A stretch of 64,000 nucleotides of DNA. Source: Modicisalibacter muralis. Lineage in GTDB: Bacteria; Pseudomonadota; Gammaproteobacteria; Pseudomonadales; Halomonadaceae. The stretch is taken from assembly GCF_900102945.1 (NCBI RefSeq), contig NZ_FNGI01000006.1, forward strand, positions 1 through 64,000, written 5' to 3'. Of the stretch, positions 21,138-29,990 are shown piece by piece. The position numbers and the translations under genes were made by a program. The notes below the pieces were generated by a model, which worked only from the letters and a program-made list of their open reading frames with translations, had not been told where the DNA came from and searched no databases. Numbering within the stretch: position 1 is the first letter of the stretch; the number at the start of each line of letters is the position of its first letter.

Positions 21138-23066
21138 TCAAATGAACTTAATCAACTGCCTGACAAGTTCCTGCTCGCTGTGTTCAGCAGTGTTAACAGT
21201 GACTTCAGCAGCCTTGGGCACTTCGTAGGGGCTATTGATGCCAGTGAAGTCCTTGATCTTGCCCTGCCTGGCTTTCTCATATAGGCCTTTGGGATCGCGC
21301 TGCTCGCAGATATCCAACGGGGTATCGACATGTACTTCGATGAATTCGCCTTCGTGAAATAGCTCGCGAGCGTTGTCGCGGTCGGCGCGGAACGGTGAGA
21401 TAAAGGCGGTAATCACGATAATTCCGGCGTCGGCAAATAGCTTGGCGATTTCGCCCACACGGCGGATGTTCTCGTTGCGGTCGGCCTCGTTCATGGCCAG
21501 GTCCTTGCACAGGCCGTGGCGAAGGTTGTCGCCATCGAGCAGCATGGTGTGATAACCGCGTCGGTTAAGCTCGACTTCCAAGGCATTGGCAAGCGACGAT
21601 TTCCCCGCACCGGAAAGCCCGGTAAACCACACGCACTTGCCGCTGTGGCCCTTGATTTGGGCGCGCATCGCCGGCGTTACGCTGGTGCGGTTCCATACCA
21701 CTTCGGCTTTACTGTCGTGGTCGCGGTACTCGAAAGGCAGCCCAGCATCCACGGTTTTATGGACCATCCCCGCGCCAACCGTGACGTTACTCAGCCGGTC
21801 GATGACGATAAAGCTGCCGGTACCGGGGCTGGTGCGGTAGTCGTCAACGGGGACTTGTACAGTGAGTTCGACCCGGCAACGGCCGATGGCGTTAAGGTCG
21901 AGATGATCGGCGTTCTTGTGTTCCAGCGTATTGACATCAATCTGGTAATCGATGCGACTGATCTGCCCCGCAAGGTCGCGGGTGGCCAGCTTGATGTCGT
22001 AGAGCTTGCCGGTTTCCAAGGCGGTATCGTGCATCCACACGATATCCGCCTCAAAGGTGTTCGATAACGGAACTTCGTCATCGCCACCCACCAGCCAGTC
22101 ACCGCGTGAGATATCGATCTCCTCATCCAGCGTGACGGTGATCGCCTGGCCGGGGTAGGCCTGCTCGAGATCGCCGTCGAAGGTGACGATGCGCTCGACC
22201 GTGGCGCTCTTGTTCGAAGGCAAGGCTTTGATGCGTTGGCCGGGGCGCAGGATGCCGGCGGCCAGGGTGCCGCAGTAGCCGCGAAAGTCGAGATTGGGGC
22301 GGTTGACGTATTGCACCGGCAAACGCAGGTCGCTGAGGTTCTGGTCGAAGGCGACCTCGACGCTTTCGAGCAGTTCGAGCAGCGCGGGACCCTGTGTTCC
22401 ATCAACCTGGTACCAGGGCGTCTTGTCGCTCTTGTTGACGACGTTGTCGCCATCCAGCGCGGACAGCGGCACGAAGCGGATATCGCGTACCTGGAGCTTG
22501 TCGGCAAACTCACGGTAGTCGGCGACGATCTCGTCGAAACGCGCCTGCGAGAAGTCGACCAGGTCCATCTTGTTGACGGCGATCACCAGGTGCTGGATGC
22601 CCAGCAGGTCGGCGATAAAGCTGTGTCGGCGAGTCTGGGTCTGCACGCCGTAACGCGCGTCGATCAGGATCACCGCGAGGCTCGCCGTGGAGGCGCCGGT
22701 GGCCATGTTGCGGGTGTACTGCTCGTGGCCGGGGGTGTCGGCAATGATGAACTTGCGCTTGTCGGTGGAGAAAAAGCGATAGGCGACGTCGATGGTGATG
22801 CCCTGCTCGCGTTCGGATTGCAGGCCGTCGACGAGCAGCGCGAGGTCGACCTTGTCGCCGGTAGTGCCGCTCTTCTTCGAGTCCCGGGTGATCGCGGCGA
22901 GCTGGTCCTCGTAGATCATCTTGGAGTCGTGCAGCAAGCGCCCGATCAGCGTCGACTTGCCGTCGTCGACGCTGCCGCAGGTGATGAAGCGCAGCAGGTC
23001 TTTTTGCTCATGCGCTTGCAGATAGCTTTCGATGTCGTCGGCGATCAGATCGGATTGGTGTGACAT
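21138..23066 (-). CDS. cysNC: Bifunctional sulfate adenylyltransferase GTPase subunit / APS kinase (CysN-CysC fusion)
   Basis: A 642-residue fusion. The N-terminal two thirds is the EF-Tu-like GTPase subunit of ATP sulfurylase ([38 protein letters not shown]). The C-terminal about 180 residues are APS kinase ([42 protein letters not shown]). With CysD it makes APS and then PAPS. It is separated from cysD by a four-helix-bundle gene. A weak AAGGA precedes the start after a pyrimidine-rich repeat tract. PAPS serves sulfite reduction or sulfation. Its place between polysaccharide genes makes sulfation worth considering. Confidence 0.95.
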   Translation of the reverse strand: MSHQSDLIADDIESYLQAHEQKDLLRFITCGSVDDGKSTLIGRLLHDSKMIYEDQLAAITRDSKKSGTTGDKVDLALLVDGLQSEREQGITIDVAYRFFSTDKRKFIIADTPGHEQYTRNMATGASTASLAVILIDARYGVQTQTRRHSFIADLLGIQHLVIAVNKMDLVDFSQARFDEIVADYREFADKLQVRDIRFVPLSALDGDNVVNKSDKTPWYQVDGTQGPALLELLESVEVAFDQNLSDLRLPVQYVNRPNLDFRGYCGTLAAGILRPGQRIKALPSNKSATVERIVTFDGDLEQAYPGQAITVTLDEEIDISRGDWLVGGDDEVPLSNTFEADIVWMHDTALETGKLYDIKLATRDLAGQISRIDYQIDVNTLEHKNADHLDLNAIGRCRVELTVQVPVDDYRTSPGTGSFIVIDRLSNVTVGAGMVHKTVDAGLPFEYRDHDSKAEVVWNRTSVTPAMRAQIKGHSGKCVWFTGLSGAGKSSLANALEVELNRRGYHTMLLDGDNLRHGLCKDLAMNEADRNENIRRVGEIAKLFADAGIIVITAFISPFRADRDNARELFHEGEFIEVHVDTPLDICEQRDPKGLYEKARQGKIKDFTGINSPYEVPKAAEVTVNTAEHSEQELVRQLIKFI

Positions 23067-23073
23067 GGGGAAT

Positions 23074-23112
23074 CCTTAGACGGAAGAAGGAAGAAAGAAG
23101 GGGGAAGAAAGG
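23074..23112. repeat. Purine-rich heptad-like tract (GAAGAAG type) before cysNC
   Basis: The plus strand runs through GGAAGAAGGAAGAAAGAAG and on in the same style, a degenerate version of the 7-bp repeats seen at 24491, 27291, 59671 and 61398. It fills most of the gap between the four-helix-bundle gene and cysNC. Confidence 0.5.
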
Positions 23113-23120
23113 TCAAAATC

Positions 23121-23489
23121 CTACCCCAAGCCCTGCTCTGTCATGTCTGGTACTGATTGGCGACGTATGAGACCCATAAGCATGGCGGCTATCTCCTTGG
23201 TTTCACAAACCCACAAACCGCCTTGCCCGCGGTCGATGTAGTCGATTTCCATACCAATGTAGAGTTGTGTTCTCAGTTCGGCGCAGGATCCTTTGGCGAT
23301 ATACAGGAATCTGACGCGATCCTTGGCCGTCGGCCTGACCATCCCTTCGGCAATGTTGCTTGGGATCGATAGACCGGAACGCGTGATTTGATCCTTGAAG
23401 CCGAAATCACGGGAACTGGCGAAGTGCTGGTATAACTGCGCGGATAATCGCGCCGAGCGTTTCCATACGTCGAGCTTCTCGAAGTCCAC
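23121..23489 (-). CDS. Four-helix-bundle protein (S23/23S rRNA IVS-like family)
   Basis: A 122-residue protein of the small four-helix-bundle family first known from 23S rRNA intervening sequences: MDFEKLDVWKRSARLSAQLYQ, GFKDQITRSGLSIPSNIAEGM, then FLYIAKGSCAELRTQL. No enzymatic residues are known for this family, which is sporadic and often sits in odd places. Here it separates cysD from cysNC, normally adjacent genes, with repeat-like purine/pyrimidine tracts on both sides and a hairpin at 23520-23543. This suggests a mobile insertion. Function unknown. Confidence 0.8.
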   Translation of the reverse strand: MDFEKLDVWKRSARLSAQLYQHFASSRDFGFKDQITRSGLSIPSNIAEGMVRPTAKDRVRFLYIAKGSCAELRTQLYIGMEIDYIDRGQGGLWVCETKEIAAMLMGLIRRQSVPDMTEQGLG

Positions 23490-23519
23490 CGCTTTTCCTC
23501 TTCCGACTTCTCTCTTCGG

Positions 23520-23543
23520 GCCTTCTGAGCCTTCGGCTCAGAA
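23520..23543. other. Hairpin overlapping the cysD stop
   Basis: CTTCTGAGC and GCTCAGAAG form a 9-bp stem around CTTCG, overlapping the last codons of cysD. The flanks are pyrimidine-rich. It could slow transcription or stabilise the cysD message 3' end. It lacks a clear U-run on the minus strand, so I do not call it a terminator. Confidence 0.5.
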
Positions 23544-24455
23544 GTACCCTTCCCTCTTTTTCCGTTCCATCGAACCGGCCTGGTCATGATCGATGGCGCG
23601 CCCCGAGCGCTCCGAGGTGCGGGTGAGCAGCATCTCCTGGATGATCTCGGGCAGGGTGGCGGCCTTGGACTCCACCGCGCCGGTCAGCGGGTAGCAGCCC
23701 AGGGTGCGGAAGCGTACCCACTTCTCCTCGGGCACCTCACCCGGCTCGAGCGGCAGGCGCTCGTCGTCGACCATGATCAGCATGCCGTCGCGCTCGACCA
23801 CCGGGCGCGGCGCGGCGTAGTACAACGGCACGATGGGGATCGATTCGAGGTAGATGTATTGCCAGATGTCGAGCTCGGTCCAGTTGGACAGCGGGAACAC
23901 GCGAATCGATTCGCCCTTGTCGACCTTGGCATTGTAGACGTTCCACAGCTCGGGGCGCTGGTTCTTGGGGTCCCAGCGGTGGTAGCGGTCGCGGAAGGAG
24001 TAGACGCGCTCCTTGGCGCGCGAGGCTTCCTCGTCGCGTCGCGCCCCGCCGAAGGCGGCGTCGAAGCCGTGCTGGTCGAGCGCCTGCTTGAGCGACTGGG
24101 TCTTCATGATGTCGGTGTATTTGCTGCTGCCGTGATCGAACGGGTTGATGCCCGCCGCGCGGCCTTCCTCGTTGATGTGCTCGATCAGCTGCATGCCGGT
24201 CTGCGCGGCCATCTTGTCGCGAAAGGCGATCATCTCGCGGAACTTCCAGGTGGTGTTGACGTGCATCAGCGGGAACGGCGGCGTGCCGGGGTAGAACGCC
24301 TTGCGTGCCAGGTGCAGCATCACCGAGGAGTCCTTGCCGATGGAGTACATCATCACCGGGTTGCGGAACTCGGCAGCAACTTCGCGGATGATGTGGATCG
24401 ATTCCGCTTCGAGCTGTTTGAGGTGAGTCTGGCGTTCGGGGGTGAGTTCAGGCAT
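23538..24455 (-). CDS. cysD: Sulfate adenylyltransferase subunit 2
   Basis: A 305-residue PP-loop ATP pyrophosphatase subunit that forms APS from sulfate and ATP, driven by the CysN GTPase. PP-loop: [22 protein letters not shown] (residues about 33-54). Further marks: [20 protein letters not shown] and the C-terminal [21 protein letters not shown]. Length and termini are those of standard CysD, so the nearby insertion has not damaged it. The upstream gap holds a heptad repeat array instead of an obvious promoter. Confidence 0.95.
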   Translation of the reverse strand: MPELTPERQTHLKQLEAESIHIIREVAAEFRNPVMMYSIGKDSSVMLHLARKAFYPGTPPFPLMHVNTTWKFREMIAFRDKMAAQTGMQLIEHINEEGRAAGINPFDHGSSKYTDIMKTQSLKQALDQHGFDAAFGGARRDEEASRAKERVYSFRDRYHRWDPKNQRPELWNVYNAKVDKGESIRVFPLSNWTELDIWQYIYLESIPIVPLYYAAPRPVVERDGMLIMVDDERLPLEPGEVPEEKWVRFRTLGCYPLTGAVESKAATLPEIIQEMLLTRTSERSGRAIDHDQAGSMERKKREGYF

Positions 24456-24490
24456 GACGTTTCCAGAGATTCGAGGGGAACAAGAACCAA

Positions 24491-24546
24491 GCTAGAAGCT
24501 AGAAGCTAGAAGCTAGAAGCTAGAAGCTAGAAGCTAGAAGCTAGAA
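24491..24546. repeat. Heptad array, GCTAGAA x 8
   Basis: Eight perfect tandem copies of the 7-bp unit GCTAGAA fill 24491-24546, directly upstream of cysD. Related CTTCCAGC/AGCTGGAAG heptads occur at 27291-27352, 59671-59778 and 61398-61508. No hairpin accompanies this copy. Confidence 0.95.
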
Positions 24547-24594
24547 AAATAGACTACAGAATCGTAAGAAGAGTATTGACCAAAATTAATGGCA

Positions 24595-24798
24595 TTATCG
24601 GATTGGAACGTCATTCCAAGTCTCGTCATCGTCATTGGTCCATATATTTTTCATGCTCGTCTCTTGAGCCTGAGACAGGTTACCGGATTCACTTTTTTCA
24701 ATTTTCTGCTCTAGAAAAAGGACAAAATCAAGAATCTCTTGCTGAAGTGATTCAGGAAATTGACTGACCTTTTTGGCAATTTTCTCAGCCGTGCTCAT
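24595..24798 (-). CDS. DUF2281-type small protein, orphan antitoxin-like
   Basis: A 67-residue protein starting MSTAEKIAKKVSQFPESLQQEILDFVLFLEQKIEK, the DUF2281 motif found in antitoxins encoded next to PIN toxins. It resembles the N-terminus of the gene product at 25194-25415. No PIN gene follows it: the next feature downstream is a repeat array. It therefore looks like an orphan or the remains of a second module. Function is inferred from family only. Confidence 0.65.
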   Translation of the reverse strand: MSTAEKIAKKVSQFPESLQQEILDFVLFLEQKIEKSESGNLSQAQETSMKNIWTNDDDETWNDVPIR

Positions 24799-24829
24799 GG
24801 TCTATTTGCCTCGTGCGGCTAAAAATTTA

Positions 24830-25207
24830 TTACTGCACAGAAATTGAGTGAATAATGTTGGTAAGTTTTTTATCGAAGCTAAGAAGCTCTAACCTAGCAC
24901 ATAACGCTGTTGCAGCTATAATTGCGTCTGGTAATTTTATTTTTTACGACTGACGAAGTGAAATAATCTTTTCTTCAATGCTCTGCGTAATCGGCAGGTA
25001 AATAAAATTTTCCAACTTACGCCTAATTAGCAGATCTTCTTCATCTTGTATGCCGGGAAAACCGAGCAGCTCCATTCGCGTTATGGTGCTGTAAGCGCAT
25101 TGCGAAGAGCGCATGCCTCTTAAGGAAAGATCGCTCAGTACGTCAGGAGTGGACTTCATGATCCCAAGAATATAATTGGTATCCAGAAGGTACTTAGCTC
25201 CACTCAT
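24830..25207 (-). pseudogene. vapC: VapC-like PIN toxin interrupted by an in-frame TAA
   Basis: The first 87 residues (MSGAKYLLDTNYILGIMKS; E in ITRMELLGFPG) form the N-terminal part of a PIN domain with D9 and the glutamate in place. A TAA at 24944-24946 stops translation after LRQS. The same frame continues beyond it as KIKLPDAIIAATALCARLELLSFDKKLTNIIHSISVQ to a stop at 24830-24832. This tail holds the remaining two catalytic aspartates (LPDA and SFDKK). One nonsense codon therefore removes half of the active site. The start overlaps the antitoxin gene by 14 bases. Confidence 0.8.
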
Positions 25208-25415
25208 CGCGTAGGCGCTCCTGGATTTTCATATTATTTCCCTTGAAGGTTTTTGAGCTCTCCAGCCCACCTTTCAGATCAAGCACTGACTGGTCATCTG
25301 CTTTTCTGGGAGCAACTTGGTACTTAACCTCCAGGAATCCAATAAAATCCAGAACCTCGCTTTGGAGTGACTCGGGGAGTTGACTAATTTTGCTAGCAAT
25401 TTGCTCTGTGTTCAT
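25194..25415 (-). CDS. DUF2281 antitoxin, partner of the broken VapC
   Basis: The start is set at 25415 (MNTEQIASKISQLPESLQSEVLDFIGFLE) because GGGGGAAG lies 4 bases upstream. The frame itself extends further to 25448. The 73-residue protein has the DUF2281 N-terminus followed by a basic/acidic tail (NNMKIQERLRDEWS). It overlaps the PIN gene by 14 bases, the standard antitoxin-toxin arrangement. Since the toxin is truncated, the antitoxin is probably a free passenger now. Confidence 0.7.
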   Translation of the reverse strand: MNTEQIASKISQLPESLQSEVLDFIGFLEVKYQVAPRKADDQSVLDLKGGLESSKTFKGNNMKIQERLRDEWS

Positions 25416-25523
25416 ATTCTTCCCCCCGTAGGGTCTGCCGTGTTCCAACGGTTTGCCTCATGGCACTACCATTCTTAGATTAGACTATGGCGAGCTCGCT
25501 GGTGCCGTATGGGTTTTCTTACA

Positions 25524-25550
25524 GCTTCAGGCGCGTAGCGCCGTACTTAA
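25524..25550. repeat. Heptad/hairpin repeat fragment at the cysQ 3' end
   Basis: CAGCTTCAGGCGCGTAGCGCC carries the GGCGC-GTA-GCGCC mini-hairpin also seen in the repeats near 27330, 59720 and 61470. The last codons of cysQ (protein end STALRA) are formed by this repeat. Confidence 0.6.
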
Positions 25551-26378
25551 GGCTTCGATCCAGCGAGTGTCACGCTGACCACAGACAATAAAGAACGGGT
25601 TGAGTACGCTTTCCTGTTGGTTGCAACGTAGCGGTTCTAGCGTATGGGCGTTGAGCACGTCGCCGCCGGCAGCGGTAACCACGGCTTGGGCGGCGGCGGT
25701 GTCCCATTCGCTGGTCGGTGCCAGGCGGGGGTAGAGATCCGCGCTCCCTTCGGCGACCAGGCATAACTTGAGCGAGCTACCCATGGTGACGCATTCGTGC
25801 CGGGGCAGGCCCTTGCAGAACGCATCAAAAGCGACGGCGCCGTGCGAGCGACTGCCGACCACTTTCCAGGGGGCGTGTTCGGGGTTGGGCAGAGTCCGCG
25901 CGGTAATGGCTTGCGCCGGCTCGCTGCCCTGCTGTTTCCATGCGCCTTTTTCTTGCTGGCAGGCGCCTAGGCCTTGCTGGCCCCACCAGGTTTTATCCAA
26001 TACCGGAGCGTGAACGATGCCGAACACCGGTACGCCATTTTCGATCAGCGCGACGTTCAGGGTGAACTCGCCATTGCGCTTGATGAACTCCTTGGTGCCG
26101 TCCAGCGGGTCGATCAGCCAATAACGGCCCCAGGTCTTACGGGTATCGAAGGAAATCTCGCCGGACTCTTCTGACAAAATCGGAACCTGCGGCGTGAGTT
26201 CTTCCAGCACGGCGACCAGCGCATGATGCGAGGCCATGTCCGCCTCGGTCAGCGGGCTGTCGTCGCTTTTGGTTTCGACATCGAAATCGCGCCGGTAGAT
26301 GGCCAATACCGCCTCACCAGCCTTGTGTATGCCGTCGATGAGGCGTTTGCGTGTGTCATTGGTTATGAAATCGGTCAA
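25527..26378 (-). CDS. cysQ: 3'(2'),5'-bisphosphate nucleotidase
   Basis: The start is placed at TTG 26378 because AGGAG lies 5 bases upstream (AGGAGTCTCCTTG); the open frame extends further to 26432. The 283-residue protein belongs to the inositol-monophosphatase superfamily: EESGE at the metal site, WLIDPLDGTKEFIKRNGEFTLNVALIE (the DPxDGT motif), and EWDTAAAQAVVTAAGG at the C-terminal site. It hydrolyses PAP, the by-product of PAPS use, to AMP. This fits the neighbouring cysDNC genes. Its C-terminus runs into a dispersed repeat. Confidence 0.92.
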   Translation of the reverse strand: MTDFITNDTRKRLIDGIHKAGEAVLAIYRRDFDVETKSDDSPLTEADMASHHALVAVLEELTPQVPILSEESGEISFDTRKTWGRYWLIDPLDGTKEFIKRNGEFTLNVALIENGVPVFGIVHAPVLDKTWWGQQGLGACQQEKGAWKQQGSEPAQAITARTLPNPEHAPWKVVGSRSHGAVAFDAFCKGLPRHECVTMGSSLKLCLVAEGSADLYPRLAPTSEWDTAAAQAVVTAAGGDVLNAHTLEPLRCNQQESVLNPFFIVCGQRDTRWIEALSTALRA

Positions 26379-26435
26379 GGAGACTCCTAAAAGAGCAGCT
26401 ACGGGCACATGGTGCAACGCCATGGTTTTCACAGC

Positions 26436-26912
26436 CTATCCAAGCAGATCCCTCTTCTCGGCATCAGTGAGCATGGCATGGGCAAACGCCATAAGCGTTT
26501 CCTGATAGCCATAAGCCGTATTGAGCGCATCGGCCAGGACCTGTGGCGACTCGATATATTCATGGATCATCTGATTGCGTATCTGGCGGATCTCGAGCCA
26601 CCTGTCGGCAGAATCGAGTACGCCAAGTTTTTCGGCGCGGTCCAGGTTGTCGGCCACGGCCCCTGTCCTCTCGCCCAACGCACGCAGCCAAAGAGGAAGC
26701 AGCTTGTCGCCGGTCGTGTCCTGAAGCCGGCAAAAGCGGCTGGTGTAGGCTTCCACTTTCTCTGCCAGCGCTTCATCATCACCCAGCTTGGCGGCACGCT
26801 CTTCGGTGAGCGGTGAGGCAAATACGCTATCCGAGGAGTAGCGAAGATGGTGGATTTCACGCTCGACCACTCGCTTCAAAAAGCGCAGGCGCTCCGAAAG
26901 ATTGTCGTTCAT
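26436..26912 (-). CDS. hepT: HepT-like HEPN toxin
   Basis: A 158-residue alpha-helical HEPN protein. It carries the RNase and target motif RX4HXY as RNQMIHEY (near residue 115) preceded by EIRQI. In MNT/HEPN systems the HEPN protein is an RNase that the MNT partner blocks by adding AMP units to the tyrosine of this motif. The gene overlaps the upstream MNT gene by 4 bases. It lies between cysQ and the SLC13 permease, inside the sulfate module of the polysaccharide block. Confidence 0.8.
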   Translation of the reverse strand: MNDNLSERLRFLKRVVEREIHHLRYSSDSVFASPLTEERAAKLGDDEALAEKVEAYTSRFCRLQDTTGDKLLPLWLRALGERTGAVADNLDRAEKLGVLDSADRWLEIRQIRNQMIHEYIESPQVLADALNTAYGYQETLMAFAHAMLTDAEKRDLLG

Positions 26913-27208
26913 ATAAGAGCTCCTTGTTCTCGCGCCAGCCTGTGTATCGCCTGCTCGCTAAGATTCGGCGCACTCAAGAGCACATCTACCTTGCGCCCGT
27001 GCATAGCGCGCATGATGCGCACGCTGAGCCGGGCAGCAAGTTGTGCGGGATGCTCCACTGGCTCATTAAGCTCAACGAACAAGTCGATATCGCCGCCACG
27101 GGCGGTGTCGTCCAGCCGCGAGCCGAATAGTCTTACAGTGGCGCCAGGGCCAAGCTCGTTGGAGACGATATGCTGGATGATCTGTCGTTGGGTATCTGTC
27201 AGGCGCAT
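26909..27208 (-). CDS. mntA: MntA-like nucleotidyltransferase antitoxin
   Basis: The start is set at the ATG at 27208 (MRLTDTQRQIIQHIVSNELG); a longer open frame to 27361 is derived from repeats and the neighbouring gene. The 99-residue minimal nucleotidyltransferase has the GSX10DXD motif as GSRLDDTARGGDIDLFVE and a third acidic strand KVDVLL. It should AMPylate the HepT protein encoded directly downstream. It overlaps hepT by 4 bases. Confidence 0.82.
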   Translation of the reverse strand: MRLTDTQRQIIQHIVSNELGPGATVRLFGSRLDDTARGGDIDLFVELNEPVEHPAQLAARLSVRIMRAMHGRKVDVLLSAPNLSEQAIHRLAREQGALI

Positions 27209-27290
27209 GGTGTTTGGTTCGCGGCAAGGCGCTCGGCCCAGGCTTCGGGCTGTCGTGTGTCTTTTCTCTTCAAGATGCGAAGCATCGTAC

Positions 27291-27352
27291 TTCCAGCTTC
27301 CAGCTTCCAGCTTCCAGCTTCCAGCCGCGTAGCGGCGCTCTTCCAGCTTCAG
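27291..27352. repeat. Heptad array TTCCAGC x 5 plus GCCGC-GTA-GCGGC hairpin
   Basis: Five tandem TTCCAGC units (27291-27325) run into a small hairpin (GCCGC/GCGGC, 27324-27336) and another CTCTTCCAGCTTCAG half-unit. The array ends at the stop codon of the SLC13 gene. It has the same composition as the arrays at 59671 and 61398. Confidence 0.9.
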
Positions 27353-29115
27353 AACCCCCATACCAGCGGAATCAGCGTAATGCTGGTAATGGCGACGACG
27401 ACACTCAATGGCGCACCGAGGCGAAAATAGTCGCTCATGCGGTAACCACCCGGCCCGAGTACCATCAGGTTGGTCTGGTAGCCGATTGGGGTCATGAAGC
27501 TGGCCGAAGCGGCGAACATGATCGCTATCGCGAAGGGCATGAAGTTCACCCCCAACTGTTCGGCCACCGCCATGGCGATCGGAAACATCAGCACTGCGGA
27601 TGCGTTGTTGGTGATCAGCTCGGTGAAAACAACGGTCATCAGATAGACCAGTGCCAATGCCAGCCAGGGGGCCATGCTATTGGTAAACATTAACCAGGAA
27701 GCGATCTGACTTGCCGCGCCGGTCTTGTCCATGGCGGCCCCCAACGAGAAGGAAGCAGCAATAACCACGAGCACGCTCAAGTCGACATAGCGGCGAGCCT
27801 TGCTGGCAGTCAAGCAGCGCGTGAACAGCATGGCGCCCGAGGCAAGCAAGGCGGCTTCGAGGATCGACAGTAACCCCAATGCGCTTACCGCCACCATGCT
27901 GGCGAGAATACCCAGGGCCAGCGGGGCCTTGCGGAAATCGGGCGGCGTGGAATCGTTAAGGGCACTGACCAGCAAAAAATCCTTGCGGTAGCGGTACTGC
28001 TCGACAAATTCCTGGGCGGTTTCCAGTAACAGGGTATCGCCCATTTGCAATCGGATGTCGCCGACCTTGCCAGGTAGCCGCCGGCCCGCTCTCGAAATCG
28101 ATAGAATCACCGCCTGAAAGCGTGAGCGGAAGCGCGATTCTCGTACGGTCTGGTGCAGCCCGGCGAAGTCCGGCCCGACGACGGCTTCGACCAGGCAGCG
28201 GCGGTGGTGCGCGATATCGAGTTTCTGGACATCGCCGTTGGCGGGTTTCAGGCCATGAATACGACGAAGCTCTCGAGCACACTCCGGCGCGCCGATGAAG
28301 ATGAGAATATCGTCTGCCTTGAGTTCGGTATCCGGCGGCACGACGGTCATCAGCCGCCCGTCGCGCTCTATCTCGGCCAGGTATCCATGCGCCAGGCTGC
28401 GCAGGCCCGCTTCGGCGATGGTTTTACCGGGCAGCGGCCCCTTGGGTTCGACATTGACCTCAACACAGTACTCACGGGCTTGCTCCAACTGTTCGAGTAC
28501 CCCTTGGCGGTCGGGTAACAGGCGATCGGCCAACAGCCATAAAAAACCGCCCCCGATGAACAATACCGGGACACCGACCCAGGCCAGTTCGAACATGCCG
28601 AGCGATACGTCCTTGCGGCTTTGCAACAGGCCATCGACCACCAGGTTGGTACTGGTGCCGATTAGCGTGCAGGTGCCGCCGAGAATGGCCGCATAACTCA
28701 GCGGCAAAAGCAGCTTGGAAGGCGGCAGTTTCAACCGCTGCGCCCATTCCTGAATGGCTGGAATGAACATCGCCACCACGGTCGTATTGTTCATGAAGGC
28801 ACTCAGACCGGAAACCGGAGCCAATACGCGAAGTTGCGCGTGCCTTACATTCTCGGGCTGCCCCAATAGCCGATGCGCGATCCAGCGAATGGCCCCGGTT
28901 TCCTTCAGCCCCGCCGCCACCACGTAAAGCGTGGCGATGGTCATCACGCCCGTATTGGCGAAACCAGCCAGCGCTTCCTGGGGCGTAAGAATGCCGGAGA
29001 TCACCAGAAACGTCAGCGCCGTCATCAGGATGACATCGGCAGCGATGCGAGTCATCGCTAGCGTGGCAAGTACCGCGACGATGACCGCAAGGGTGAGTAA
29101 GGCGGGAAGCTCCAT
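27349..29115 (-). CDS. SLC13/DASS-family permease with TrkA-C domains, probable sulfate transporter
   Basis: A 588-residue inner-membrane carrier. About 10-12 membrane segments are split by two cytoplasmic RCK-C/TrkA-C domains (residues about 200-370). The two substrate/Na+ loops read GGTCTLIGTSTNLVVDG and MTPIGYQTNLMVLGPGGY, the paired TNLMV-type motifs of DASS carriers. Position next to cysQ and cysDNC makes sulfate the likely substrate, as for SAC1/SLT-type transporters, but the family also carries dicarboxylates. The stop lies in the heptad repeat at 27349. Confidence 0.85.
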   Translation of the reverse strand: MELPALLTLAVIVAVLATLAMTRIAADVILMTALTFLVISGILTPQEALAGFANTGVMTIATLYVVAAGLKETGAIRWIAHRLLGQPENVRHAQLRVLAPVSGLSAFMNNTTVVAMFIPAIQEWAQRLKLPPSKLLLPLSYAAILGGTCTLIGTSTNLVVDGLLQSRKDVSLGMFELAWVGVPVLFIGGGFLWLLADRLLPDRQGVLEQLEQAREYCVEVNVEPKGPLPGKTIAEAGLRSLAHGYLAEIERDGRLMTVVPPDTELKADDILIFIGAPECARELRRIHGLKPANGDVQKLDIAHHRRCLVEAVVGPDFAGLHQTVRESRFRSRFQAVILSISRAGRRLPGKVGDIRLQMGDTLLLETAQEFVEQYRYRKDFLLVSALNDSTPPDFRKAPLALGILASMVAVSALGLLSILEAALLASGAMLFTRCLTASKARRYVDLSVLVVIAASFSLGAAMDKTGAASQIASWLMFTNSMAPWLALALVYLMTVVFTELITNNASAVLMFPIAMAVAEQLGVNFMPFAIAIMFAASASFMTPIGYQTNLMVLGPGGYRMSDYFRLGAPLSVVVAITSITLIPLVWGF

Positions 29116-29160
29116 TCAGGTCAGCGGGGTGCCAGGCTGGAGCGGTAAGCGAAAATAAGG

Positions 29161-29928
29161 CTAGGCATCTTCTTTCAGGCTCTTGCAAACGAGTCCGGCA
29201 AACTGCATGAAGAATGCCCCCAACACCGCCAACATGCCGCCAAGTACGATGCCCAGTGCCAGAATCAGGGTTCGGCTGGTTCCGGTCGGATTCAGGCTCT
29301 GTACCGCCGTTTGCGAAATCTCGCCTTCACGGAGTTCGACCAGGCTGGCTTCCAACCCGGCAATACGCCCCATGACGCCAGCCACGACTTCGGCCGCCCC
29401 CATACTATCGGATTGCTTGGCGGCATCCAGCGTCGCTTTCGCGCTTTGCAACTGGCGTTCCAGGGCTTCCTTGCGACGTTTCACCATGGCCTGCTGGCTT
29501 TCTTTCAGGCGGGCTAGCACGCCTTCATGGAGCTGAGTCACGGCTTCGACATGGGTTTCGGCAGCCTGCGAGGTCAGCGAGACCAACAACGTTTCCTCGG
29601 GGTTCTCGATCTCGATACTGAAAGGCAGGTTTTGCAGTCCGAGGCTATCCAGTAGTTCACGCGTCTCGGGGCCGACATACAGGCTCTGCGCTTTAGCGAC
29701 CAGCGCTTCAGGGGACTCCAGAGCATCATAGGGGCCCTGTTCGGCTACGCCATATAGAGAGGTATAACTATACGTACGCGGCTGCAGCAAAGCATAAGCC
29801 AAGGCGGCAAGCACCACGACGATGAAAATGACTGCCATGGTTTTCCAGCGTTTGATCAGGATCTTGGCGAGGTCGACCAGTGAGATTTCGTCATCGTAAT
29901 GCGTTTGCTGCGGTGAAGATTCATTCAT
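29161..29928 (-). CDS. wzz: Wzz chain-length determinant, copy 1
   Basis: The ATG at 29928 is preferred (MNESSPQQTHYDDEISLVDLAKILIKRWK); an upstream TTG at 29982 is possible. The 255-residue protein has the PCP-1 layout: an N-terminal membrane segment (MAVIFIVVVLAALAYALL), a periplasmic helical domain, and a C-terminal segment (LILALGIVLGGMLAVLGAFFMQF) after a proline-containing SLNPTGTSR. It sets the number of units joined by Wzy. It lies 63 bases after an ops element and is therefore the probable first gene of the RfaH-type operon. Confidence 0.88.
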   Translation of the reverse strand: MNESSPQQTHYDDEISLVDLAKILIKRWKTMAVIFIVVVLAALAYALLQPRTYSYTSLYGVAEQGPYDALESPEALVAKAQSLYVGPETRELLDSLGLQNLPFSIEIENPEETLLVSLTSQAAETHVEAVTQLHEGVLARLKESQQAMVKRRKEALERQLQSAKATLDAAKQSDSMGAAEVVAGVMGRIAGLEASLVELREGEISQTAVQSLNPTGTSRTLILALGIVLGGMLAVLGAFFMQFAGLVCKSLKEDA

Positions 29929-29990
29929 GAATGACCGATCCGTGGTTGTTTGTTCGCATGGCTCTGCACTGTCCAAGCTCAAGCTGTAGG

